Shown here one piece after another: positions 6,317 to 12,679 of a stretch of 12,679 bases of DNA (positions are counted from its first letter, which is position 1; every line of letters starts with the position of its first letter). The notes beneath the pieces were generated by a model. The model made no database searches, was not told the DNA's origin, and was given only the letters and a program-made list of their open reading frames with translations. The translations under genes and the position numbers were made by a program. This DNA comes from Clostridiales bacterium UBA8960 (GTDB lineage: Bacteria > Bacillota > Clostridia > Peptostreptococcales > Acidaminobacteraceae), in NCBI GenBank assembly GCA_003482695.1, contig DMYC01000309.1, forward strand, positions 1 to 12,679, given 5' to 3'.

Positions 6317-8161
6317 ATGTGTGGATTTGTCGGTTATACGCATGTTGAATTAAATAATGATGTTGAGATTATAAGGAAAATGACAGATGCGATTAGCCAT
6401 CGAGGCCCTGATAGTGATGGTATTTACTCTGATGAGAACCTCTCACTCGGTTTTAGAAGATTGAGCATTATTGACCTAACTGAAGTGGGCAAACAGCCTA
6501 TGTTTAATGAGAATGAGGATATTGTACTCGTTTTTAACGGTGAGGTCTACAATTACCAGTCCATTCGAGAAGAGCTCATCGCAAAAGGTCATATCTTTCA
6601 TTCGCATACAGATAGTGAAGTCATACTTCATGGCTATGAAGAATACGGCGTCGATATCCTCAATCGTTTGAGAGGTATGTTTGCGTTTTCCATCTGGGAT
6701 ATGCGCCTTAAAAAGTTGTTTATCGCGAGAGATTACTTTGGCATCAAACCACTTTACTATACAAGAAATACGACAGATGGTTCTTTGATTTTCGGTTCTG
6801 AAATCAAGTCCTTCCTAGAGCATCCAAAGTTTATCAAGGTGCTCAACAAAAATGCGCTGAGGCCTTATTTGACGTTCCAATACTCATCTATGGATGAAAC
6901 TTTTTTTGAAGGTGTTTTCAAGCTAAAGCCAGCGCACTATATGATTTATGAAAACAACACGATTGATATTGTGCCTTATTGGCACAACACTTTCAACATC
7001 GTGGAAGGCGATTTGAAACAAAACATAGAACAGATTAAGCAAATTATGAAAGAATCAGTGGAATATCATAAAATCAGCGATGTTAAAGTGGGTTCTTTTT
7101 TATCTGGTGGCATCGACTCGAGCTATATTACGGCACTGCTGAAACCAAACAAGACTTTTTCTGTCGGATTTGAAGAGTATGAAGCCATGTTCAATGAAAC
7201 GAAGCTTGCCGGCGAGTTGTCTGATTTACTTGGAATCGAAAATCACAAACAGATCTTGACGGCAGACGAATGCTTTGATGCACTTCCTGTCATTCAGTAC
7301 CATATGGATGAGCCACAGTCGAACCCATCATCTGTGCCACTTTATTTCTTGGCAAAACTTGCGAGTGAGCATGTGACGGTTGTCCTTTCTGGAGAAGGTG
7401 CCGATGAAATATTTGGCGGTTACCCTTGGTACCAAAATTCACCTGCCATCGATGCTTATGAAAAAATCCCATTTGGCATTAGAAAAGGTCTTTCAAAACT
7501 AGCAAAAGGATTGCCTAAAAACAAACTCACAAACTTCGTGGTCAAAGGTGGCTTACCTGTGGAAGAGAAGTTTATAGGCGAGGCGAAAGTGTTTGACGAG
7601 AAAGATGCGATGGCTGTGCTGAAGCCTGATTATAGAAAAGGGCCAAGCGTTAGAAGCATCACCCAAAAGGTTTACGATCAAGTTAAAGATAAAGATGATT
7701 TAACAAAAATGCAATACCTTGACCTGCATTTATGGTTGCCGGGGGATATTCTGCTGAAAGCGGATAAAATGAGCATGGCGCATTCAATAGAACTCAGGGT
7801 ACCCTTTTTAGACAGAAAAGTGATGGAATTTGCATCAAAGCTCCCTAGTAATCAACGTGTAAATCATGAAAACACGAAAATTGCTCTTCGAATGGCTGCA
7901 AACGAGATTTTGCCAGAAGCATGGGCGAAGCGACCAAAACTTGGATTTCCTGTGCCGATTAAATACTGGATGAAGGAAGAAAAATACTATAACATCATCA
8001 AAAGTGAGTTCGAGAGTCCTGAAACAGCTGAGTTTTTTGACCAAAGCCTGTTAATGCAATATTTGGATGCACATTATGGTGGCACAAAGAACTACGCGAG
8101 ATACATCTGGACCGTGTATGTATTTTTAGTTTGGCATCGCCAGTTCTTTATAGAAAGATAA
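6317..8161 (+). CDS. asnB: Glutamine-hydrolysing asparagine synthase, AsnB/AsnH type, 614 aa
   Basis: The enzyme makes an amide from a carboxylate using glutamine and ATP. Cys2 follows the initiator Met and is the N-terminal nucleophile of the glutaminase domain. SHRGPDSDG (27-35), LVFNGEVYNY (71-80) and FIARDYFGIKPLYY (135-148) complete that domain. The synthetase domain has the pyrophosphate-binding SGGIDSS (263-269), FSVGFEE, and SGEGADEIFGGY (358-369). Length matches the roughly 610-630 residue Gram-positive type. Family members do not all make free Asn: Lactococcus lactis AsnH amidates the D-Asp of the cross-bridge, and B. subtilis AsnB amidates diaminopimelate in peptidoglycan precursors. 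Lying between a MurE-like ligase and a D-Asp ligase, this copy most likely amidates D-Asp to D-Asn in the precursor; free asparagine synthesis remains possible. AAGGTGAT lies 5 nt before the ATG, and the gap to the previous gene is 20 nt. Confidence 0.92.
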   Translation: MCGFVGYTHVELNNDVEIIRKMTDAISHRGPDSDGIYSDENLSLGFRRLSIIDLTEVGKQPMFNENEDIVLVFNGEVYNYQSIREELIAKGHIFHSHTDSEVILHGYEEYGVDILNRLRGMFAFSIWDMRLKKLFIARDYFGIKPLYYTRNTTDGSLIFGSEIKSFLEHPKFIKVLNKNALRPYLTFQYSSMDETFFEGVFKLKPAHYMIYENNTIDIVPYWHNTFNIVEGDLKQNIEQIKQIMKESVEYHKISDVKVGSFLSGGIDSSYITALLKPNKTFSVGFEEYEAMFNETKLAGELSDLLGIENHKQILTADECFDALPVIQYHMDEPQSNPSSVPLYFLAKLASEHVTVVLSGEGADEIFGGYPWYQNSPAIDAYEKIPFGIRKGLSKLAKGLPKNKLTNFVVKGGLPVEEKFIGEAKVFDEKDAMAVLKPDYRKGPSVRSITQKVYDQVKDKDDLTKMQYLDLHLWLPGDILLKADKMSMAHSIELRVPFLDRKVMEFASKLPSNQRVNHENTKIALRMAANEILPEAWAKRPKLGFPVPIKYWMKEEKYYNIIKSEFESPETAEFFDQSLLMQYLDAHYGGTKNYARYIWTVYVFLVWHRQFFIER

Positions 8162-8174
8162 TGGGGGCAAAGTA

Positions 8175-9413
8175 ATGTCAAATACAACGCATTTTTTACC
8201 TGTTATACTTGGCACGGACAGCAATGCATATGGCATGGCAAAAGCGTTTCACATGGCTTATGGGATCAAGAGTTTGGTCGTTGGTCAAGGAAAGTTGTTC
8301 ACCACGACAAGGTCTAAAATTCTGGATGTCAAAATCATCGATGATTTTGTAAATCCTGAGTTGTTTGCCATGCGCCTGATTGAACTTGCCAAAGAAAAAA
8401 AGAAGACTTATGAAAAGTTGATTCTAATCGCAAGCAGCGATGGTTATGTGGAGTTGATCGTGAATAACAAGGCGTTATTAAGCGAATATTACATTGTTCC
8501 TTTCATCGATTCGCCACTTATGCAGACTTTGAATTCGAAAGAAGGGTTTTATCGGACTTGTGAACAATATGGGTTAAGCTATCCATTGACGCGAATTTTG
8601 GGTCCTGAGAATCTTGAAAATCTCGATGGTTACATCGATGGTTTGCCATTTGAGTATCCTCTCGTTCTTAAACCGTCAGATAGCATGCGTTATTTTGAAG
8701 CGAAGTTTGAGGGCAAACAAAAGGCGTTTATCATCGATTCTCGCCATCAACTGATGAGCGTCATAAAAAGCATCTATGCATCGTCTTATAATGGCGCGAT
8801 GATTTTGCAGGAGTATATCTCTGGCGATGATACGTCGATGCGCGTACTGAACTGTGTTTCAGGTCCCGATGGAAAAGTCGCCCTCATGGTGCTTGGTCAA
8901 CCCTTGCTTGAAGATTGTACCCCTTCGCTTATCGGAAACTATACCGCGATTATCGATGCGTATGATCCGTCGATATTTGAAGAATACAAGACATTTCTAG
9001 AATCGATAGGGTATATAGGCTTTTCGAATTTCGATATGAAATATGATTCAAAGACAGGCAAATTTAAGGTCTTTGAGATCAATTTAAGACAAGGCAGAAG
9101 CAGTTTTTTCGTTACGGGAAGTGGTTATAATCAGGCGAAAGCATTGGTGGACGCATTTATAATCGAGAAAAATGGAGAGGTCGTCTTTGGCCATCAGCCC
9201 CATCTATGGCTAGGCATTCCGCCCAAAGTGCTAAAGACCTATTTGTCAGATGCGACTTTAAAGTCAAGGGCTGAAACGCTGATTAAAGCTGGAAAAGTGA
9301 GTTATACGCTCTACTATGATAAGGATTTCGACATAATAAGGCATTTGAAAGTGTATCGCTATTACAAAAGCTATGAAGACAAGTACAAAAAATATTTCAT
9401 TAAGAAAAATTAA
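8175..9413 (+). CDS. aslfm: D-aspartate ligase, ATP-grasp Aslfm family, 412 aa
   Basis: The family member known from Enterococcus faecium (Aslfm) joins the beta-carboxyl of D-Asp to the side-chain amine of the third stem residue of the peptidoglycan precursor, using ATP in the cytoplasm. This protein resembles it along its whole length: VILGTDSNAYGMAKAF (10-25), IASSDGYVEL (85-94), YPLVLKPSDS (161-170), QEYISGDDTSMRVLN (212-226), GQPLLEDCTPSLIGNY (241-256) and the metal-binding FEINLRQGRSSFF (300-312). LVLKP and EIN are the ATP-grasp nucleotide and Mg contacts. The basic C-terminal tail, rich in Lys and Tyr, may hold the enzyme near the membrane; that is inference. There is no signal peptide. 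The ribosome binding site is poor (GGGGGC), and the gap to the asparagine synthase gene is 13 nt, so translational coupling is likely. The nearby aspartate racemase would supply its substrate. Confidence 0.88.
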   Translation: MSNTTHFLPVILGTDSNAYGMAKAFHMAYGIKSLVVGQGKLFTTTRSKILDVKIIDDFVNPELFAMRLIELAKEKKKTYEKLILIASSDGYVELIVNNKALLSEYYIVPFIDSPLMQTLNSKEGFYRTCEQYGLSYPLTRILGPENLENLDGYIDGLPFEYPLVLKPSDSMRYFEAKFEGKQKAFIIDSRHQLMSVIKSIYASSYNGAMILQEYISGDDTSMRVLNCVSGPDGKVALMVLGQPLLEDCTPSLIGNYTAIIDAYDPSIFEEYKTFLESIGYIGFSNFDMKYDSKTGKFKVFEINLRQGRSSFFVTGSGYNQAKALVDAFIIEKNGEVVFGHQPHLWLGIPPKVLKTYLSDATLKSRAETLIKAGKVSYTLYYDKDFDIIRHLKVYRYYKSYEDKYKKYFIKKN

Positions 9414-9424
9414 GGAGGCAAGGC

Positions 9425-10468
9425 ATGCCAATATTAGATATTACAAATGCGGCACTCGTCGAAAGGTATAACGCGTTTGTAAGACAATCTGCCTATGCCA
9501 CAGCGACTCAAGACATCAATTGGGCGATCGTAAAAAAAGGTTGGGACAGCGCTCAAATTTATTTGGAAGATGAAGGTGAAATAATTGCGGCAATTTCTCT
9601 TGTCATTAAAAAAATGGCTGGATTTTCGATGCTGTATGCACCGAGAGGACCTGTTTGTAACCCCTATGATATAGCACTTATCAATCGTTTGACTGAAGAG
9701 ACAAAAGCATTTGCGAAGTCTGTCAATGCATTCGTTCTAAGATTCGACCCTGAAACGATGTATGATGCATCACTCGTTAAGCAATATGAAAAAAGTGGGT
9801 ACAGAGTTAGGGGACGAGGAACTGATAAAAATGCATTGATACAGCCAATTTTCAATATGGTGCTGGATCTAAAGGATGAGACAGAAGCGTCACTTTTATC
9901 GAAGTTCAGTCAAAAGACACGTTATAATATCAACCTTTCTGCTAGAAAAGGTGTTGAAGTTTATTATGACACGACAGAGGAAGCACTTAAAACATTTTAT
10001 GAGCTTTATGAAATCATGTCCATAAGGAACCGTTTGGTCATTCGAAGTTATGCCTATTTTAAAGACATGATGAATGCTTTTAAGGGTCAGATTAGAATCT
10101 ATTTAACAAAACACGAATCAGATTACTTGTCAGGCGCAATTGCACTTATGTATGGTGACAAGCTCTGGTACATCTACGGTGCCAGCTCTAATGTGAAGAG
10201 AAACCTCATGCCTAATTATCTGATGCAATGGGAGGTGATTAAGTGGGGACTTGAAAACGGCATTAAAAAGTATGATTTCGGTGGTGTCTTTGAACTTGAC
10301 AAAGAAGATGGCCTATATAAGTTTAAGGAAGGGTTTTGTCGTGAAGATGGCGTGACGGAACTCATAGGCGAAGTGGACAAGGTGTATAATCGTTTTGTTT
10401 ACAATATGTTTACAGAAGTCTACCCTCGACTTCAAAAAATAAAGATAAAATTATTGAGAAATGGATAA
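9425..10468 (+). CDS. FemAB/FemX-type peptidoglycan branch aminoacyltransferase, 347 aa
   Basis: Family members transfer amino acids from aminoacyl-tRNA to the side chain of the third stem residue of lipid II or the UDP precursor. The paired GNAT-like domains are recognisable: YAPRGPVCNPYD (about 76-87), LRFDPE, the KFSQKTRYNINLSARKGV stretch that marks FemAB proteins (about 160-177), then LMYGDKLWYIYGASSN and NYLMQWEVIKWGLENGIKKYDFGGV near the end. The length fits the compact FemX form and there is no room for the long helical arm of staphylococcal FemA. No signal peptide is present. AAGGAGG overlaps the stop codon of the D-Asp ligase gene and lies 6 nt before the ATG, an 11-nt gap. Which residue it adds, and whether to the stem or to the D-Asp branch, cannot be read from the sequence. 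Confidence 0.87.
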   Translation: MPILDITNAALVERYNAFVRQSAYATATQDINWAIVKKGWDSAQIYLEDEGEIIAAISLVIKKMAGFSMLYAPRGPVCNPYDIALINRLTEETKAFAKSVNAFVLRFDPETMYDASLVKQYEKSGYRVRGRGTDKNALIQPIFNMVLDLKDETEASLLSKFSQKTRYNINLSARKGVEVYYDTTEEALKTFYELYEIMSIRNRLVIRSYAYFKDMMNAFKGQIRIYLTKHESDYLSGAIALMYGDKLWYIYGASSNVKRNLMPNYLMQWEVIKWGLENGIKKYDFGGVFELDKEDGLYKFKEGFCREDGVTELIGEVDKVYNRFVYNMFTEVYPRLQKIKIKLLRNG

Positions 10469-10498
10469 ACGTTAGTTATCAAAATTTAGGAGAGTGCA

Positions 10499-11686
10499 AT
10501 GAGAAGAAATAGAACGAAGCTGCCAATAAAGCCATTTTTATTCGTCGCAGCCATAGTATTAGCCGGCATCATGATATTCAACAGTGGATTACTAGTCAGC
10601 ATGGGTTTGATGAAGGGTAATATTCCCGAAGGGATAGGAATTGATCCGAGTGATCCAAGGGTCATCGAAAAAGTGGATGAAGCAGTAGATCGAAATGCGA
10701 TCAAAGACACTGTCAATAAGGTGTTGAACCTTATAACAGGTAGGGTTGATCAAGGTGTGGTAACTGTGATTGCCCATGACGCTGCTAAAGGTTTCTATGT
10801 TTCGGGGTTCACATTTGAACTTCAAGATGCAATTACAAAACAGGTTATTGAGGTTTTAACAACAGATGAAGAGGGTAAAGCAACCTCTGAACCGATCAAT
10901 TATAGAAAAGCGTATCGCATCGTTCAAGTGGGAACGGCGAAAGCGTATGCCGATACGAATCAAGAAATCGTATTTGAAATGAAAGCACCTATCATGGAAC
11001 TCAGGCTGGAACAGAAGATTGGCAACCTCGTAAGAGACTATGTCAGAAATCCTGATGGATCGATTAAAATCACAGAGATGATGATGGAAGTGCCGCTTAT
11101 TCTTCAAAAGCCAGAATTGCCAAATGGGTGCGAAATTGTCTCTTTAGCTTCTATTTTGAATTATTTGGCCTATCCCGTTGATGCGGGCACGCTTTCTGAT
11201 TCATTTTTAGATAAATCACCTTTCTACAGACGAAACGGCAAATTATATGGTGCAGATCCTGATGTTGCCTTCTCAGGCGATCCTAGGGACCCTGCGGGAT
11301 GGTTTGTATATGCACCACCTACGGTTAAGGCAGGTCAGGCATATATTGATGAGGTCTCAGGCAATCATGTGGTGGTGGATATAACGGGTAGCACTGAGTC
11401 TGAAGTCATGCGTTACATCGAAGAAGGAATACCTGTTGCGATTTGGGCAACCCGCGATTTATCACCTGCAAAATATAGCTACGGCTGGTATTTAGAGGCT
11501 GATGACCGCTATTTTGAAGCGGCGACAAATCTCCATTGCATGGTAATCTATGGTTTCGTTGGGGATCAGCTTTATGTGATGGATCCACTGGAAGGCAACA
11601 TGATTTATGACCAAGCAACATTTTTTATGAGCTACGAAAGTTTAGGCAGTCGCGCATTAGTCGTGGAGGAAAAAACAAATGAGTAA
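10499..11686 (+). CDS. Membrane-anchored C39-like cysteine peptidase with Cna-B-like domain, 395 aa
   Basis: The protein has a basic N-terminus (RRNRTK) and one hydrophobic segment at about residues 12-36, without a lipobox, so it is predicted to be anchored with the rest outside the cell. A linker follows. At about 86-165 a beta-rich region, with FTFELQDAITKQ and TTDEEGKATSEPINYRKAYR, resembles Cna-B/SpaA-like wall-protein domains. The C-terminal domain looks like Peptidase_C39_2: PNGCE (Cys211 as nucleophile), His346 in LHCMVIYGF, and Asp362 in YVMDPLEG, with Gln203 as possible oxyanion residue. It is not a bacteriocin transporter: no ABC or permease domain is present. Given the operon, cleavage or remodelling of the cross-bridge is the likely job, but the substrate is inferred. 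Processing of a secreted peptide is an alternative. AGGAG lies 6 nt before the ATG. The 3' end overlaps the next gene by 8 nt. Confidence 0.82.
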   Translation: MRRNRTKLPIKPFLFVAAIVLAGIMIFNSGLLVSMGLMKGNIPEGIGIDPSDPRVIEKVDEAVDRNAIKDTVNKVLNLITGRVDQGVVTVIAHDAAKGFYVSGFTFELQDAITKQVIEVLTTDEEGKATSEPINYRKAYRIVQVGTAKAYADTNQEIVFEMKAPIMELRLEQKIGNLVRDYVRNPDGSIKITEMMMEVPLILQKPELPNGCEIVSLASILNYLAYPVDAGTLSDSFLDKSPFYRRNGKLYGADPDVAFSGDPRDPAGWFVYAPPTVKAGQAYIDEVSGNHVVVDITGSTESEVMRYIEEGIPVAIWATRDLSPAKYSYGWYLEADDRYFEAATNLHCMVIYGFVGDQLYVMDPLEGNMIYDQATFFMSYESLGSRALVVEEKTNE

Positions 11687-12386
11687 CATGAAGCTCGGTG
11701 TGGTGGGTGGAATGGGACCGATGGCAACATCGATGTTCTTTGAACGCATCATAAAGAAGACGATGGCAACGAAAGACCAAGAGCATATGGATATGGTCAT
11801 ATTAAACCATGCAACCATGCCTGATCGTACCGAAGCAATCATAACTGGCAATGATGCGCTATTTTTAAGCCACATAGAGCATGATTTCAAGATGCTTGAG
11901 ATGATGGATGTCGCTTATATCGCAATTCCATGCAACACATCACATTTTTTCATGGAAGAAATGATAAAACTGACGCACATTCCAATCATCAACATGGTTG
12001 AGGAGACTGCGAAAGAAATCAAAGTGCGCTATGGTGTAGGAAAGAAAGTCGGCATACTTGCCACTAACGGCACGATTCAAACTGGCACTTATGAGCGCGC
12101 TTGTTTGAATCATGGGTTGTTGTTCGAGAAACCCTCTCCTGCCGATCAGGAAACGGTCATGAAAATCATATATGACATCAAATCGGACTTGCCTATAGAG
12201 AAAGAGCAGCTTGAACAAATCATCATGAAAATGGTGACGGTTAACCAGTGTGACTGTGTCATTTTGGCGTGTACTGAACTTTCGCTTATAAAGCTGAAAA
12301 AAGACGTTGCTCGATTTTGTGTAGATGCGATGGATGTATTGGTTGAAAGGGCGATTGTCTATTCTGGAAAGCAACTGAAGCCCTAA
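11679..12386 (+). CDS. racD: Aspartate racemase (Asp/Glu racemase superfamily), 235 aa
   Basis: The enzyme interconverts L- and D-Asp without a cofactor, using two cysteines as acid and base. Cys85 in IPCNTSHF and Cys198 in LACTELSLI are the catalytic pair, and VVGGMGPMAT (8-17) is the family's N-terminal signature. That signature and the PCNTSH context point to the aspartate racemase group more than to MurI glutamate racemase. Length is normal. GGAGGA lies 8 nt before the ATG at 11679; an ATG at 11688 is a less likely start. The gene overlaps the end of the peptidase gene by 8 nt, so translation is probably coupled. It would supply D-Asp to the ATP-grasp ligase three genes upstream. A terminator follows and ends the operon. 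Confidence 0.9.
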   Translation: MSNMKLGVVGGMGPMATSMFFERIIKKTMATKDQEHMDMVILNHATMPDRTEAIITGNDALFLSHIEHDFKMLEMMDVAYIAIPCNTSHFFMEEMIKLTHIPIINMVEETAKEIKVRYGVGKKVGILATNGTIQTGTYERACLNHGLLFEKPSPADQETVMKIIYDIKSDLPIEKEQLEQIIMKMVTVNQCDCVILACTELSLIKLKKDVARFCVDAMDVLVERAIVYSGKQLKP

Positions 12387-12403
12387 TGGAATGAAAATGA
12401 AAT

Positions 12404-12441
12404 GCCCTGCAACGTTTAAGTTAACTTAAATGCTGCAGGGC
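12404..12441. terminator. Long hairpin terminator ending the cell-wall operon
   Basis: Outer arms GCCCTGCA (12404-12411) and TGCAGGGC (12434-12441) are perfect. Inside, after one mismatch, one pair and one wobble, lies the perfect 16-bp palindrome TTTAAGTTAACTTAAA (12415-12430). A T-rich stretch follows on + (12443-12458) and an A-rich one precedes it, so it can end both converging transcripts. The downstream T-run is interrupted, which makes it weaker than the other two terminators. Confidence 0.75.
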
Positions 12442-12451
12442 GTTTATTCGT

Positions 12452-12679
12452 TTATTTTGCATTTTGATCTATGCCTTGTTCTAGGATACGGTTCAGGATG
12501 CGGTAAAGCGCCATTGCGTCTTCGGGATCAACCTTAAGGCAACCCATGATTTGCTTCGGAACGTTTAATGCACTTTCCCGTAATGCCAAACCGCGCTCCG
12601 TTAAAGTAATATTAACACTTCTTTCGTTATCCTTGTTTCTTATGCGCTCAACTAAACCTTGAGTTTCAAGTTTCTTAAG
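12452..12679 (-). CDS. MarR-family transcriptional regulator, C-terminal part (5' end outside window)
   Basis: Only the last 75 codons are visible; the frame is open to the window edge. LKKLETQGLVERIRNKDNER is the end of the recognition helix and the wing of a winged helix-turn-helix, and the following NITLTERGLALRESA is the standard MarR continuation into the dimerisation helices. NVPKQIMGCL and the closing YRILNRILEQ helix complete a normal C-terminus. The ligand and target cannot be told, because the sensing region lies outside. The gene converges on the cell-wall operon with a terminator between, so it is not part of that transcript. Whether it acts on the operon's palindrome is open. Confidence 0.85.
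   Translation of the reverse strand, partial: LKKLETQGLVERIRNKDNERSVNITLTERGLALRESALNVPKQIMGCLKVDPEDAMALYRILNRILEQGIDQNAK

Noticed and set aside
8175..9413. Generic carbamoyl-phosphate synthase-like or D-Ala-D-Ala ligase ATP-grasp protein
   Set aside because: The full-length motif order, especially GQPLLEDCTP and EINLRQGRSSFF, fits the D-aspartate ligase group much better.
10499..11686. Bacteriocin-processing ABC transporter, because of the C39-like domain
   Set aside because: There is only one hydrophobic segment and no ATP-binding or multi-span domain, and no bacteriocin precursor gene is nearby.
11940..12374. A 144-codon open frame on the - strand inside the racemase gene
   Set aside because: It lies wholly within a well-supported gene, has no ribosome binding site that I can see, and its protein shows no recognisable motif.
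11679..12386. Glutamate racemase MurI
   Set aside because: The GGMGPMAT start and PCNTSH context belong to the aspartate racemase group, and the operon contains a D-Asp user.

Overview
The window is about 12.7 kb of moderately AT-rich, gene-dense DNA with strong AAGGAGG-type ribosome binding sites. It looks like the chromosome of a low-GC Gram-positive bacterium (Firmicutes). The mix of a YhaM-type exoribonuclease, an M32 carboxypeptidase, a pyrophosphate-type phosphofructokinase and an AmrS-type radical SAM protein suggests an anaerobic, Clostridia-like host. That placement is inference from gene content. I see no rRNA, tRNA, CRISPR array, insertion sequence or phage gene.

Left part (1-4710), housekeeping genes. 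The window opens inside the 3' end of a yhaM-like gene on +. A bidirectional hairpin terminator separates it from a small SEC-C zinc-motif protein on - (411-932). A divergent promoter region follows, then a two-gene + unit: M32 carboxypeptidase (1063-2571) and PPi-type 6-phosphofructokinase (2581-3801). Another bidirectional terminator separates these from a - strand AmrS-type radical SAM protein (3850-4710) with an unusually short C-terminus.

Right part (4821-12386), the main point of interest. Six closely spaced + genes form one apparent operon: a MurE-type ligase, a glutamine-hydrolysing asparagine synthase, a D-aspartate ligase of the ATP-grasp Aslfm type, a FemAB/FemX-type aminoacyl transferase, a membrane-anchored C39-like cysteine peptidase with a Cna-B-like domain, and an aspartate racemase. 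Gaps are 20, 13, 11 and 30 nt, then an 8-nt overlap. The set reads as a nearly self-contained pathway for a D-Asp/D-Asn peptidoglycan cross-bridge. The racemase makes D-Asp, the MurE-like ligase adds the third stem residue, the ATP-grasp enzyme attaches D-Asp to its side chain, the asparagine synthase amidates it, the FemAB protein adds or alters a branch residue, and the exported peptidase may trim or remodel the bridge. Individual steps of this kind are known in enterococci and lactococci. Less expected here are the single operon, the presence of both branch-forming enzyme types, the anchored peptidase, and non-canonical motifs in the MurE-like ligase.

Upstream of the operon, a perfect 15-bp palindrome (4793-4807) sits between the likely promoter and the ribosome binding site and is a good operator candidate. 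Downstream, a long hairpin ends the operon against a convergent MarR-family regulator gene that runs off the window (12452-12679, -).
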